DNA of 58,552 nt from Ensifer adhaerens. GTDB lineage: Bacteria; Pseudomonadota; Alphaproteobacteria; Rhizobiales; Rhizobiaceae. Positions 16,678 through 25,518 of the stretch are shown here, one piece after another. Made by a program: the position numbers and the translations under genes. The stretch covers positions 1-58,552 of the forward strand of contig NZ_LGAP01000036.1 of assembly GCF_001270265.1 (NCBI RefSeq). Direction: 5' to 3'. A model generated the notes under the pieces. It worked only from the letters and a program-made list of their open reading frames with translations. It ran no database searches and was not told the DNA's origin. Position 1 is the stretch's first letter. Each line of letters begins with the position of its first letter.

Positions 16678-18039
16678 TCATGCCTCCCTGAGTTCGGCGC
16701 CGAGCGCCGCGTTGAGGTCAGGCAGTTCGTTGGCCGGCGTCGGCTCGTCGTCGGAGGTTTGCTCGAGCCAGAGCCGCCTGGCCTTGCGGAGGCCGGTTCT
16801 GAGCGGCAGGAGATTGGCTTTTTGCGCTGCATCCTGTGTCTCTCGATAAAGCGACCGCTGGTGCTCGGCGAAGGCTGCCCTTGTCTCAGCGTCTGCGAAG
16901 CGGTCGAGCCAGCGGGCTAGCGGTATGTTCCCCGTCTTTCGCGACCACGCGTCGATCGCCGCCTCGAAACGTCGGGCGTCGCCGCTGCGGCATCCCTCAT
17001 CGACGCGATGGAAAGCCATGGGCTCGGACTGCGCCCGACGCATCCGTGTTTCGTCAAACCACGCCTGGATACGGCCAGCTATGCCGGCGGCAACGCGGAT
17101 CAGAAGCGCCAGCGCGGTCACGGCAAGGGCTGCCGCGCCCCACCATTGCCAATCGAAGGGTGCTTTCTCCGGTGGCGGGGGAGGCGGGGCTATAGCGGTC
17201 TCATTTGTTGGCGCTGCTGCAACCGACACCTTGGCCTCAGCTGCTTCGGCAGTTTGCATCTTGCCGAGCGACGGATCGAACCACTGCACGGTGATCGCGG
17301 GGATCGTGTAGTTTCCCGCCTTTGCGAAAACATAGGTGGCCGTGTCTTTGCGGACGCCGCCGCGAAATTCGCCGCGGTCCAATCTGTCCTCGGAGAGAAC
17401 GGGGTCGTGAACATAGACCTGCACGCCGGTCGGCGCCTCGAACGCCGGTTCGGGGATCATCATCGCCGCCAGCCCTTCCGCACGGACGGTGACAGTGCGC
17501 ACCAGCGCATCGCCGGCGCTGAGGCTCGCCGGGTCCCGGTCGAAGGCCTGGGTGATCGTCACTTTCGCGGCGGTGACGCCGGGCTGGCCGTCCGTGCCGC
17601 CAGGCACTGCCGTCACCGTCAGTCGCAGCGCCGGCAGTTTAACGCGGCCTTGCGTGGTCTGGCCGGGGACGGCTGCATAGCCGAACGGGATATCGACAGA
17701 CGGCAACACGTAGTCGCCGGCGGCCTGCGGGGTAATGACGTAGGTCTTGCGTATACCCGAGAAATCGACCCCGTCGACGGTTTCGTTGAGGTTCAGGCCG
17801 CGTTCGTCTGGCATCGTCACGACGGCGCCGGGGAGGTCGAAGAGGGGAAACTGCGGCGGCGACAGGAAGTAGTTTGGCGCGAAAACATCGACGTCGACCT
17901 CTACCTGCTGTCCGGCGTAGATCGTTCCCTTGGTGGCGAGCGTGGCGCGCGCGAATGGCTCGGCTGCAAGCGCGACGTTTGCCAGCGACAGCCAGAGGGC
18001 GAAAAACCCGAGGAGAATGGGCCCGATGCGAAGATTCAT
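16678..18039 (-). CDS. BatD-like oxygen-tolerance family membrane protein
   Basis: A 453-residue BatD-family protein: signal peptide (LWLSLANVALA), a large periplasmic part with repeated beta-sandwich-like segments (residues about 25-300, for example YAGQQVEVDVDVFAPNYF), a proline stretch PPPPPPEKAPFDWQWW, one membrane helix (AALAVTALALLIRVAAGIAG) and a cytoplasmic tail of about 120 residues. It is the last gene of the moxR-bat operon and overlaps the VWA/TPR gene by ATGA (18036-18039). BatD proteins are linked to aerotolerance and envelope stress in other bacteria; the biochemical role is unknown. The start at MNLRIGPILL is supported by the signal peptide beginning there. Confidence 0.87.
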   Translation of the reverse strand: MNLRIGPILLGFFALWLSLANVALAAEPFARATLATKGTIYAGQQVEVDVDVFAPNYFLSPPQFPLFDLPGAVVTMPDERGLNLNETVDGVDFSGIRKTYVITPQAAGDYVLPSVDIPFGYAAVPGQTTQGRVKLPALRLTVTAVPGGTDGQPGVTAAKVTITQAFDRDPASLSAGDALVRTVTVRAEGLAAMMIPEPAFEAPTGVQVYVHDPVLSEDRLDRGEFRGGVRKDTATYVFAKAGNYTIPAITVQWFDPSLGKMQTAEAAEAKVSVAAAPTNETAIAPPPPPPEKAPFDWQWWGAAALAVTALALLIRVAAGIAGRIQAWFDETRMRRAQSEPMAFHRVDEGCRSGDARRFEAAIDAWSRKTGNIPLARWLDRFADAETRAAFAEHQRSLYRETQDAAQKANLLPLRTGLRKARRLWLEQTSDDEPTPANELPDLNAALGAELREA

Positions 18040-19607
18040 GGTTCCGCGTCCTTCGCTTCGATTGCGAATTTCCGCGCCAACAGATCGGCGGGCGAGACCT
18101 GGATGTTGCGCATCCACATCTCGGCGGTTTGCGGCGCGCCCTGGACTGTGCCCTCCTTGCCCTGCTTTCCCTTGTCGTCGAACTGGACCTGATCGGGGTC
18201 GAGCCCGGCCGCCTCCTGCTGGGCATCCTGTTGCTGCTTGTCCTTGTCGGCCTTGCGTTTCTCGGCCACGGCCAGGTTCTGCTTGGCTTCGGGCCAGTCC
18301 GAGCGCCGCTTGAGGGCTTGCTGGTAGGCGGCGATCGCTTCTTCAGCCTTGTCGAGATGCATCAGGGCGTTGCCCTGATTGTAGTAGCTTTCGGCCGTGT
18401 CGCCTCGCGCAAAGGCGTCGATGGCATCCTGGTAACGCCCGATACGATAGGCCGCGACGCCTTGCCAGGCCGGATCGGTGAAATGACCGGCCGCCGCTTG
18501 GAAGTCGCCGCGCTCGAAGGCGCGCTGGCCCTGCTGGTCCGGGGTGAACCAGAGATCGGCAAAGCTGCGATCGGCTGCCTCCGCCTTTGCTCCCGATAGC
18601 ACCGTGCCGACGGCAATCAGATAGACTGCCCAGCGCACCGTCCAGCCACGACGGAACCAGAACGCGGCGAGGAGTGCGATCGGGATGGTCAGCCACCAGC
18701 CGGCGTCGTACCAGCGCGTCACACCTTCGGCGGTCTTTTGCGCAAAGCTGCTCTGGATCCGCCGCACGATCCAACGCACGTCGCTGTCGTCGAGCGTGAC
18801 CGTCGCGACCTCAGCCTTCGAGGCCGCCTGCAACGCCTTCAGTGCATCGATATCCAGTTTTGCGTGAACGCGCGCGCCCGTCGCATCGGTGAGGAACTGG
18901 CCTTCGGCGGTCTTCACCGGGCCGCCTTCGGCGGTGCCGATGCCGAGCACCATCAGGTCGTTGCGGCCCTTGTACTGCGCAAAGGCGTCGAACGCCGTGC
19001 GCTCGATGCCATCGGTCATGAACAGGATCGTGCCCGGCACCGTCTCGCCGGAAAGGGCGTTTTCCACCGCTTGCAGCGCTTTGCCGGTGTCCCTGCCGGC
19101 AACCGGCATGATGCCCGGCGACAAGGCTGCCAGATAGGTCTTGACGAGGTTCGCATCGTCTGTGAGCGGCAGCACCATGTGAGCCGTACCGGCATAGGCA
19201 AACAGGGCCGTACGTGCACCCTTTCGCAGCGAAAGGATGTCCTGCACCTTCAGCTTGGCCCGCTCGAGCCGCGTCGGCGAAACATCGGTGGCATTCATCG
19301 TTTCGGTCAGGTCGATCGCGATTGCCAGCGGCGCGGTATCCTCGACGAAGGGTGGCTTTTCGCGCTGCCATGTCGGACCGGCAGCCGCGATCGCGGCGAT
19401 CACAATCAGGCCAGCCGTCAGATGAACGGGATGGAGGCGGCGCTTCCCGGCTTTCTCGATCAGCAGGTGATCGAGAAGATGCGGCGCAATCATGTCCCGC
19501 CATTGGGAGCGCACGTCGGTGCGTCTACCGATCAGAACGACCAGCAAGGGCGCTGCTGCGAGCGCCAGCAGCCAGAGAGGTCTGAGGAAATGGAAGTCGG
19601 CAATCAT
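18036..19607 (-). CDS. VWA-domain plus TPR membrane protein (BatB/BatC fusion)
   Basis: A 523-residue protein with an N-terminal membrane pair (about 7-25 and 62-78), a von Willebrand factor A domain (about 90-290), another membrane segment (WWLTIPIALLAAFWF), a second hydrophobic stretch ending GAKAEA, then TPR repeats (SYYNQGNALMHLDKAEEAIA with AYQQAL) and a Gln/Lys/Asp-rich charged tail. The MIDAS reads D99-L-T101-E-T103 in place of the usual DxSxS, a conservative change. In other bacteria BatB and BatC are separate genes, so this is a fusion. The start MIADFHFLRP overlaps the batA stop by ATGA. It probably assembles with BatA and BatD in the inner membrane. Confidence 0.87.
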   Translation of the reverse strand: MIADFHFLRPLWLLALAAAPLLVVLIGRRTDVRSQWRDMIAPHLLDHLLIEKAGKRRLHPVHLTAGLIVIAAIAAAGPTWQREKPPFVEDTAPLAIAIDLTETMNATDVSPTRLERAKLKVQDILSLRKGARTALFAYAGTAHMVLPLTDDANLVKTYLAALSPGIMPVAGRDTGKALQAVENALSGETVPGTILFMTDGIERTAFDAFAQYKGRNDLMVLGIGTAEGGPVKTAEGQFLTDATGARVHAKLDIDALKALQAASKAEVATVTLDDSDVRWIVRRIQSSFAQKTAEGVTRWYDAGWWLTIPIALLAAFWFRRGWTVRWAVYLIAVGTVLSGAKAEAADRSFADLWFTPDQQGQRAFERGDFQAAAGHFTDPAWQGVAAYRIGRYQDAIDAFARGDTAESYYNQGNALMHLDKAEEAIAAYQQALKRRSDWPEAKQNLAVAEKRKADKDKQQQDAQQEAAGLDPDQVQFDDKGKQGKEGTVQGAPQTAEMWMRNIQVSPADLLARKFAIEAKDAEP

Positions 19608-20608
19608 GCTCCGGCCTCCCGTTCGCGACGCCGGTCCGCACGCGCTGACAGCAGCCACATGATCGCGTGATAGACGAGGACGATGATCAACGCCGCGCCG
19701 AGCGGATAGTGGAACAGCTCGATACGCGGCCGCCAGGACAGGGTCTTCTGGTTGGCCGGCGTCAACTGGTCGAGAAGCTCGTAGATGGTCTGGAGTGACG
19801 CCTGGTCCTGGCCGAAGAAGTAGCGACCGTGCGTGGCCGTCGCGATCTTTTGCAGGACCGATGTGTCGAGCTTCTGCTCCCCTTGCGCATTGGGATCGCC
19901 GATGCCGACGGTGTGGATGACGATGTGCTTTTCGGCTGCGATGCCGGCGGCCTTGTCGGGCGGCATCTTGCTTGCCGTGTCGTTGCCGTCGGTCAAAAGG
20001 ATCAGGACCTTATCCGGTGCCGTGCTCTGGTCGAACATCTTGATTGCAAGGCCGATCGCATCGCCGATCGCGGTGCGCGGCCCGGCCATGCCCGGCAGGC
20101 TGTCGGCCAGCATCGCCTTGACGGTCTTGTGGTCGAGCGTGAACGGCACGAGCGGGTAGGGCGCGTCGCCAAAGGCGACGAGGCCGAGGCGGTCGTCTGG
20201 GCGCTCGTCGATGAAATCGGAGACCACCTTGTGCACGGCATCGACACGGGCCTGCAGATTGCCGGCGGGATCGTGAAAGTCGCGCGTATCCATCGATTGC
20301 GACAGGTCGATCGCCAGCATCAGATCGCGCTGCGGTTCCGTCTTTTCGATCGGCGGTTCGATGTATTGCGGCCGTGCCAGCGCCAACACGATCAGGACCC
20401 AACAGATCGGCGCAATCAGCTTTTGCCCGAGATTCGACTTGGGCACGACCGATCCTTCGGTCGCGCCGATGCCCGCCGCCGCGGTGATGTCCTTGAAGAA
20501 CGGGATCCGGACCGCCGCCGATTGCTCGCGATAGGCGGGCAAGAGCCACCAGATGACGACGGGAAGCGGCAGCAGGACGAGCAGCCAGGATTGATCAAGA
20601 ACGTACAT
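19604..20608 (-). CDS. batA: VWA-domain membrane protein (BatA-like)
   Basis: A 334-residue protein with an N-terminal membrane helix (LLVLLPLPVVIWWLLPAY), a second helix near 64-78, and a VWA domain with a canonical MIDAS DLSQS at 101-105. It ends in a C-terminal helix (GAALIIVLVYHAIMWLL) and a basic tail. Its start overlaps the DUF4381 gene stop by 14 bp. MYVLDQSWLLVLL is chosen as the start since the upstream extension is Arg-rich and unlike the family. With the MoxR ATPase it forms the MoxR-VWA pairing that commonly acts as a chaperone or metal-insertion system (family knowledge). Confidence 0.88.
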   Translation of the reverse strand: MYVLDQSWLLVLLPLPVVIWWLLPAYREQSAAVRIPFFKDITAAAGIGATEGSVVPKSNLGQKLIAPICWVLIVLALARPQYIEPPIEKTEPQRDLMLAIDLSQSMDTRDFHDPAGNLQARVDAVHKVVSDFIDERPDDRLGLVAFGDAPYPLVPFTLDHKTVKAMLADSLPGMAGPRTAIGDAIGLAIKMFDQSTAPDKVLILLTDGNDTASKMPPDKAAGIAAEKHIVIHTVGIGDPNAQGEQKLDTSVLQKIATATHGRYFFGQDQASLQTIYELLDQLTPANQKTLSWRPRIELFHYPLGAALIIVLVYHAIMWLLSARADRRREREAGA

Positions 20609-21122
20609 GGTGCGCCTCGATCCAGTGCCGCGCCGCAGCGACGTGAGCCTTCGCTTCGGCCTCGGGAACAGATGCCAATGCCGCCGGTCCGCGGTATTCC
20701 GCCTCTTCGAAGAAACGCGCCGCAGCTTCGGGAAGGACAGGGCCACCGGAATGGGCGTCGAGAAAGCCGGTCCAGCCTCTGCCGCTCAGATTGGCAATTG
20801 TCTCGCGGGGCCAGACCGCGAGCGCGGTGCGCTTGAGAAGGACGGGTAGGGCAGCGAGCGCATCGCCACGTGTTTGGGCCGTGCCGATGCGCTCTTCGAT
20901 CAGACGAAGTTCGCCAAGCGCCTCGCGACGGTAGCGATTGATCTCACGGTAGCGATACCAGCGCCAGAGCGCGAAGGCGATTGCCAGGACAACGAGCGCG
21001 GTGAGCACGGCCCAGGCCCAGGTCTGCGGCAGCATGGAGACGGGCGGCGGCAAGGCGATATCGGCAAGACCGCGCAGCGCGGCAGCGAGCCCAGGATCGA
21101 CCGATGGCGTGGCGCCTTCCAT
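20595..21122 (-). CDS. DUF4381-domain membrane protein
   Basis: A 175-residue single-pass membrane protein of the DUF4381 family, almost always found between a DUF58 gene and a VWA gene in moxR operons. One helix (WAWAVLTALVVLAIAFALW) is followed by YRYREINRYRREALGELRLI and a cytoplasmic domain with LLKRTALAVWPRE and ISGRGW-like LSGRGWTGFLD. It starts 2 bp after the DUF58 gene. The function is unknown, probably as an accessory of the Bat complex. Confidence 0.83.
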   Translation of the reverse strand: MEGATPSVDPGLAAALRGLADIALPPPVSMLPQTWAWAVLTALVVLAIAFALWRWYRYREINRYRREALGELRLIEERIGTAQTRGDALAALPVLLKRTALAVWPRETIANLSGRGWTGFLDAHSGGPVLPEAAARFFEEAEYRGPAALASVPEAEAKAHVAAARHWIEAHHVRS

Positions 21123-21124
21123 CG

Positions 21125-22120
21125 CTACCGTCTCCGCTGGCGCCAGGCCAATTGGCCGAGCATGTTGCGCAATTGCGGTGCGATCTCTTCCGCCGAAGAA
21201 ACGGGCAGCATCGGCAGGCCGAGGTCCTGCTGCCATGCCTGCAGCGCACGCCCGCGCTTGCGGGCGAAGCTGTCGATCGCCTCGCGGACGTTTCCGTGGC
21301 CAAATTGAAGCCCGGCCTGCTGAGCGCCGCCGCTGACGACGATGTCGCCCTTGCGCGGCAATTCCAGCATGAAGGGGTCGTAGATCAGGATGGCGATCAC
21401 GTCATTATGGGCCGACAGCTTGAGCAGCATGTCGCGCGTTTCCAGACCGTGCCCGTCGAAATCGCTGATGACGATGATCAAATGATCATGCTTGGCGATA
21501 TTGGCGACGGTCGAAAGCACGAGGTCCAGTTGCTCGTCGCCCCTTGATACCTGAGAGGCAGCGGTGAGCGCCGTGTTGTGGCGAACGATGATGTCGGCAA
21601 AACGAATGACGGCTTCGCGGCTGCGATAGGGCCGGATCTCGTCGACGGTTTCATCGCCGAAGACGAAACCACCGACCCGGTCGCCGAGTGCCATTATGCG
21701 CCAGGCGCAGAGTGCCGCCACCTCGGCTGCTGCGACCGACTTCATGGCGCGGCGGCTGCCGAAGAACATGTTGATGCGCTGGTCGACGATAACAAGGGCT
21801 GGCCGATCCTTCTCCTCGTCATAGACCCGCACGACCGGCTTGCCGGTCCGCGCCGTCACTCTCCAGTCGATGGTGCGGATATCGTCGCCGGGCAGGTAGC
21901 CGCGAAGCTCCTCGAAGGAAAGCCCGCGGCCGCGCATGCGCGATTCATGGCGTCCGGCCAGCAAGCGCCGGACCGGCGCCTTGCGCAGGAAGGTCAGATC
22001 GCAGGCAATCGCTTCGAGGCCGACCAGTTCGTCGACGGAGGTGTAGGCGCCTGATGCCTCCCCTCTTCCGGGACGGGCGATGCCCTTCGACCTTGCGAAT
22101 GCGGACAGGGATATTGCCAT
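21125..22120 (-). CDS. DUF58-domain protein
   Basis: A 331-residue soluble DUF58 protein. The family signature is RMRGRGLSFEELRGYLPGDD followed by IRTIDWRVTARTGKPVVR. A VWA-like core follows, with DRPALVIVDQRINMFFGS and LIIVISDFDGHG. It starts 17 bp after the moxR stop with GGAGAAGG in front. DUF58 proteins are the standard partner of MoxR ATPases and are thought to be their substrate or adaptor. Confidence 0.9.
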   Translation of the reverse strand: MAISLSAFARSKGIARPGRGEASGAYTSVDELVGLEAIACDLTFLRKAPVRRLLAGRHESRMRGRGLSFEELRGYLPGDDIRTIDWRVTARTGKPVVRVYDEEKDRPALVIVDQRINMFFGSRRAMKSVAAAEVAALCAWRIMALGDRVGGFVFGDETVDEIRPYRSREAVIRFADIIVRHNTALTAASQVSRGDEQLDLVLSTVANIAKHDHLIIVISDFDGHGLETRDMLLKLSAHNDVIAILIYDPFMLELPRKGDIVVSGGAQQAGLQFGHGNVREAIDSFARKRGRALQAWQQDLGLPMLPVSSAEEIAPQLRNMLGQLAWRQRRR

Positions 22121-22137
22121 CGGGCCTTCTCCATCTC

Positions 22138-23109
22138 TCAGGCGACAGCGACCTGCTGCACGATCCGGTCCACGACCTGGTTGGCCGTCGTGCCGCCGGC
22201 ATGGGCTTCATAGGAAAGGACGAGCCGGTGGCGGAAGACGTCGTGTACGGTTGCCTGCACGTCGTCCGGCGTTACGAAGTCTCTGCCCTTCAACCAGGCG
22301 TGAGCGCGCGAGACCTTGTCGAGACCGATGACACCGCGCGGACTGATGCCCACCTGGATCCATTTGGCCAGGTCCTTGTCGAGCTTGTCCGGGTAGCGCG
22401 TCGCCATGACGAGGGCGACGATGTAGTCCTCGATCGCGCTTGAGACGGTCACCGCCGAGATTTCCTTGCGTGCCGAAAATACCGCGGCCTGCGCCAGCTT
22501 TTCGTCGGATTTGGCCTTGGCGGCGGCGGCCGTTTCTTCCGACCGCACCAGCCGCATGATCTCGGCCTCCGACTTGGCGTCGGGGTAGTCGACCTGGATG
22601 TGCATCAGGAAGCGATCGAGCTGGGCCTCCGGCAAGGGGTAGGTGCCTTCCTGTTCGATCGGGTTCTGTGTTGCCATGACCATGAAGAGATCTGGTAGCT
22701 CATGGCTGGCCCCGCCGACCGTGACTTGTCGCTCCTCCATCGCCTCAAGCAGGGCGGACTGCACTTTCGCAGGTGCGCGGTTTACTTCGTCGGCAAGGAT
22801 GAGATTGGCGAAGACCGGGCCTTGCTGAAAGCGGAACTCGCCCTTGCCGCCTTCCGTGAAATAGACTTCCGAACCGGTGATATCGGAGGGCAGAAGGTCC
22901 GGTGTGAACTGGATGCGTGATAGCTGGGCATCGAGGTTCTTCGCCATGCTCTTGATCGCCCTCGTCTTGGCAAGCCCGGGCAGGCCCTCGACGAGCAGGT
23001 GGCCGTTGCTGAGGAGACCGAGCAGCAGGCGCTCGATCATGCTCTCTTGGCCGACAATGGCTTCGCCGATCCGCTTGCCGAGCTGTTCGATGTCGTCACG
23101 TGTACCCAT
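22138..23109 (-). CDS. MoxR-family AAA+ ATPase
   Basis: A 323-residue AAA+ ATPase of the MoxR family, proposed to act as a chaperone that activates or assembles the VWA partners. Walker A is GLPGLAKT (42-49), Walker B LILADEVNRAP, sensor 1 in MVMATQNPIEQEGTYPLPEA, and the arginine-finger region follows (LDRFLMHIQVDYP). MGTRDDIEQL is chosen as the start; an upstream in-frame region crosses the promoter and is not family-like. It leads a six-gene operon and has one of the five shared 17-bp elements 84 bp upstream of its start (23194-23210). Confidence 0.92.
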   Translation of the reverse strand: MGTRDDIEQLGKRIGEAIVGQESMIERLLLGLLSNGHLLVEGLPGLAKTRAIKSMAKNLDAQLSRIQFTPDLLPSDITGSEVYFTEGGKGEFRFQQGPVFANLILADEVNRAPAKVQSALLEAMEERQVTVGGASHELPDLFMVMATQNPIEQEGTYPLPEAQLDRFLMHIQVDYPDAKSEAEIMRLVRSEETAAAAKAKSDEKLAQAAVFSARKEISAVTVSSAIEDYIVALVMATRYPDKLDKDLAKWIQVGISPRGVIGLDKVSRAHAWLKGRDFVTPDDVQATVHDVFRHRLVLSYEAHAGGTTANQVVDRIVQQVAVA

Positions 23110-23193
23110 GAGATTTAGCCCCTGCCGCCGACCCGGCGTCGCCAGCCCTTGTGAACTCTTCGCTAAGATTAAGGTTACATGTGGCCCGATGGA

Positions 23194-23210
23194 AAGAACG
23201 TAACAGTAAC
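23194..23210 (-). promoter_or_regulatory. Shared 17-bp element, copy facing moxR
   Basis: On the minus strand it reads GTTACTGTTACGTTCTT, a near-perfect match to the five-site consensus GTWACWGTTACGTWCTT. About 20 nt further on lies CTTAAT, a possible -10. It is placed and oriented to drive the moxR-bat operon. Confidence 0.7.
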
Positions 23211-23284
23211 GAAGCGGACGATTGCTGTACCCGATCACGCCGCAGACGCGGCAAGTGGCGCCCGAATTCAATTCATGTTCCGTC

Positions 23285-23301
23285 GTAACAGTTACGTACT
23301 T
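23285..23301 (+). promoter_or_regulatory. Shared 17-bp element, copy facing the FGE gene
   Basis: GTAACAGTTACGTACTT on the plus strand, with TCTAGA 19 nt downstream (23321-23326) as a possible -10. It is 75 bp upstream of the formylglycine-enzyme start and 74 bp from the oppositely oriented copy serving moxR, so the two divergent operons probably share a regulator. Confidence 0.72.
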
Positions 23302-23376
23302 TGGAGTCGGAAAGTTTGCGTCTAGACTTCGGGATATCAGGATGGTCGAGACATCTGCCCGGGAGATCGAACCCAT

Positions 23377-24348
23377 ATGCAAGCACCAGCCGCAAGGCCG
23401 ACCCCCGACGAAACGCCAATGGCGATCAGCGCGCGCGAGCCGATCTGGATCGAAGGCGGCACCTTCATCATGGGATCCGACAGTCATTACCCCGAAGAGG
23501 CGCCTGCCCACCCGGTGAAGGTCGACGGCTTCTGGATCGACGTCACGCCGGTCACCAACCGGCAGTTTGGCGCATTTGTCGAGGCGACCGGCTATGTCAC
23601 CGTCGCCGAGAAGGCTCCTGATCCGAAAGACTATCCGGGTGCCAAGCCGGAAATGATGCGGGCGGGTTCGGTTATCTTCGACCCGCCCAAACGCGTCGTC
23701 AGTCGGGATTCCTCACAATGGTGGGATTTCAAGTTCGGCGCAGATTGGCGACGGCCCTACGGCCGGCAAAGCAACATTCGTGGCAAGCTCGACCATCCCG
23801 TCGTGCACATCTCCTATATCGATGCCATGGCCTATGCGGCCTGGGCCGGCAAGGATCTGCCGACGGAGGCCGAGTGGGAGTTTGCGGCACAGGGAGGCCT
23901 TGAGGGTGCGGAATACGCATGGGGCGACGAACTGGTTCCGGAAGGTCGCTTCATGGCCAATACCTGGCACGGCGCCTTCCCGACGGAGAACCTGCGCCCT
24001 GACGGCTTCGAGCGAACCTCGCCCGTCGCTAGCTTCCCACCCAACGGCTATGGCCTTTACGACATGATCGGCAATGTATGGGAATGGACGAGCGATTACT
24101 GGTCGAGCAACCACCCGGAACCCGCGCAAAAAAGCTGCTGCATTCCCTCCAATCCGCGTGGCGGCGGGCCCGAGGCGAGTTACGATCCGAGGCAACCCGA
24201 AATCCTGATCGCACGGCGGGTGGTGAAGGGCGGGTCGCATCTCTGCGCGCCGAATTACTGCCGGCGGTATCGTCCCGCAGCCCGCCATGCACATGAGGAG
24301 AATGCGGCGACAACCCATATCGGTTTCCGCTGCATCCGGCGGCCCTAG
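23377..24348 (+). CDS. Formylglycine-generating enzyme (sulfatase-modifying factor)
   Basis: A 323-residue FGE-fold protein that oxidises a Cys (in CxPxR of sulfatases) to formylglycine. The family hallmarks are GGTFIMGSDS, then HISYIDAMAYAAWAGKDLPT with EAEWEFAA, then NVWEWTSDYW. The C-terminal block KGGSHLCAPNYCRRYRPAARHA contains both cysteines (C290 and C295) that bind copper and are essential in real FGEs; related EgtB and PvdO proteins lack them. This supports a true FGE. No sulfatase gene is present in the window, so its client lies elsewhere. A GGGAGA motif precedes the ATG; a later ATG at residue 15 is less supported. A Tat-exported HAD gene follows 45 bp on. Confidence 0.9.
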   Translation: MQAPAARPTPDETPMAISAREPIWIEGGTFIMGSDSHYPEEAPAHPVKVDGFWIDVTPVTNRQFGAFVEATGYVTVAEKAPDPKDYPGAKPEMMRAGSVIFDPPKRVVSRDSSQWWDFKFGADWRRPYGRQSNIRGKLDHPVVHISYIDAMAYAAWAGKDLPTEAEWEFAAQGGLEGAEYAWGDELVPEGRFMANTWHGAFPTENLRPDGFERTSPVASFPPNGYGLYDMIGNVWEWTSDYWSSNHPEPAQKSCCIPSNPRGGGPEASYDPRQPEILIARRVVKGGSHLCAPNYCRRYRPAARHAHEENAATTHIGFRCIRRP

Positions 24349-24393
24349 GCGCCTTGCTCCGATAGTCTTGTTTCAGTTGAGGGAGGACACCCA

Positions 24394-25458
24394 ATGACTA
24401 TGACGGCAGGACGATTCGCGTCGGTTGAGTTGAATGTGCATGGGAAGGGATGGCGGCGGCGAACCTTTATGGGTGCTGCGGCATCGCTCGCGTTGATGCT
24501 GGCCGCTCCGGCGCTTGTGGTGGCTGCCGATGCGCCTCCAGCCGGTCTTCCCTCCTGGAACGACAGCGAAGCGAAATCGGCCATCGTCGACTTCGTGACG
24601 CGGGTGACCACTGAGGGTGGCCCTGATTTTGTCGCTGAGGCAGACCGCATCGCCGTGTTCGACAATGACGGCACGCTCTGGACAGAGCAGCCGAACTATT
24701 TCCAGGCGATGTTCATCAACGATCGTATCAAGGCCATGGCTCCGGATCACCCGGAATGGAAGGACAAGGAACCGTTCGCGTCGCTGCTCAAGGGCGACAT
24801 GGCGGGCGTTGCGGCGGCAGGTGAAAAAGGCCTTGTCGAGCTTGCCATGGCGACCCATGCGGGCATGACGACGGACGAATTCGCAAAGATCGTCAAGGAT
24901 TGGTTCGCGAGCGCGAAGCACCCGCGCTTCGACCGGCCCTACAACGAGATTACCTATCTGCCAATGAGGGAGTTGCTGGACTATCTCCGGGAAAACGGCT
25001 TCAAGACCTACATCGTTTCGGGTGGCGGCATCGAGTTCATGCGGCCGATGACCGAGCAGATGTACGGGATTCCGCCGGAACAGGTTGTCGGCAGCACCAT
25101 AGCAACCAAGTATGAGCTGCAGGGCGACACGCCAGTGCTCATGCGCGAGCCGAAGGTGGATTTCATCGATGATGGCCCGGGCAAGCCGGTCGGAATCAAC
25201 AAGTTCATCGGTCGCCGCCCGATCTTTGCCGCGGGGAATTCCGACGGTGACTACGAGATGCTGCGGTGGGTTACGTCGGGCTCAGGCCCAAGCTTCGGGA
25301 TGATTGTGCATCACACGGACGGCGAGAGGGAATGGGCCTACGATCGCCAGTCGCATGTCGGCAAGCTCGACAAGGCGATGACCGAGGCGGAGCAGCGAAA
25401 GTGGCTCCTCGTCGACATGAAGGCCGACTGGAACAGGATCTACGCTTTCGAGAAATAG
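24394..25458 (+). CDS. Tat-exported HAD-family phosphatase-like protein
   Basis: A 354-residue HAD-superfamily hydrolase. The N-terminus has a twin-arginine signal (RRRTFMGAAASLALMLAAPA, residues 21-40) ending near VVAADAP, so it should be folded in the cytoplasm and exported to the periplasm. HAD motif I is FDNDGTLW with D90 and D92 (nucleophile and acid). Motif II lies in TYIVSGGGIEFMRP, and IFAAGNSDGDYEMLRW provides the acidic motif IV. GGGAGG precedes the ATG. It probably dephosphorylates a small periplasmic compound and is co-transcribed with the FGE gene. The substrate is unknown. A related pattern is common in rhizobia near sulfatase genes, but here the sulfatase is missing. Confidence 0.85.
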   Translation: MTMTAGRFASVELNVHGKGWRRRTFMGAAASLALMLAAPALVVAADAPPAGLPSWNDSEAKSAIVDFVTRVTTEGGPDFVAEADRIAVFDNDGTLWTEQPNYFQAMFINDRIKAMAPDHPEWKDKEPFASLLKGDMAGVAAAGEKGLVELAMATHAGMTTDEFAKIVKDWFASAKHPRFDRPYNEITYLPMRELLDYLRENGFKTYIVSGGGIEFMRPMTEQMYGIPPEQVVGSTIATKYELQGDTPVLMREPKVDFIDDGPGKPVGINKFIGRRPIFAAGNSDGDYEMLRWVTSGSGPSFGMIVHHTDGEREWAYDRQSHVGKLDKAMTEAEQRKWLLVDMKADWNRIYAFEK

Positions 25459-25474
25459 ACAGCGTCGCGGGTAT

Positions 25475-25505
25475 ACCCCTCGCCGCCAGCATGGCAGCGA
25501 GGGGT
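25475..25505. terminator. Bidirectional terminator-like hairpin
   Basis: Arms ACCCCTCGC (25475-25483) and GCGAGGGGT (25497-25505) with an inner GCC/GGC pairing, between the convergent HAD gene and the hypothetical gene on the minus strand. There is no long U-run, so termination strength is uncertain. Confidence 0.6.
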
Positions 25506-25518
25506 GCCAACATGCCTG

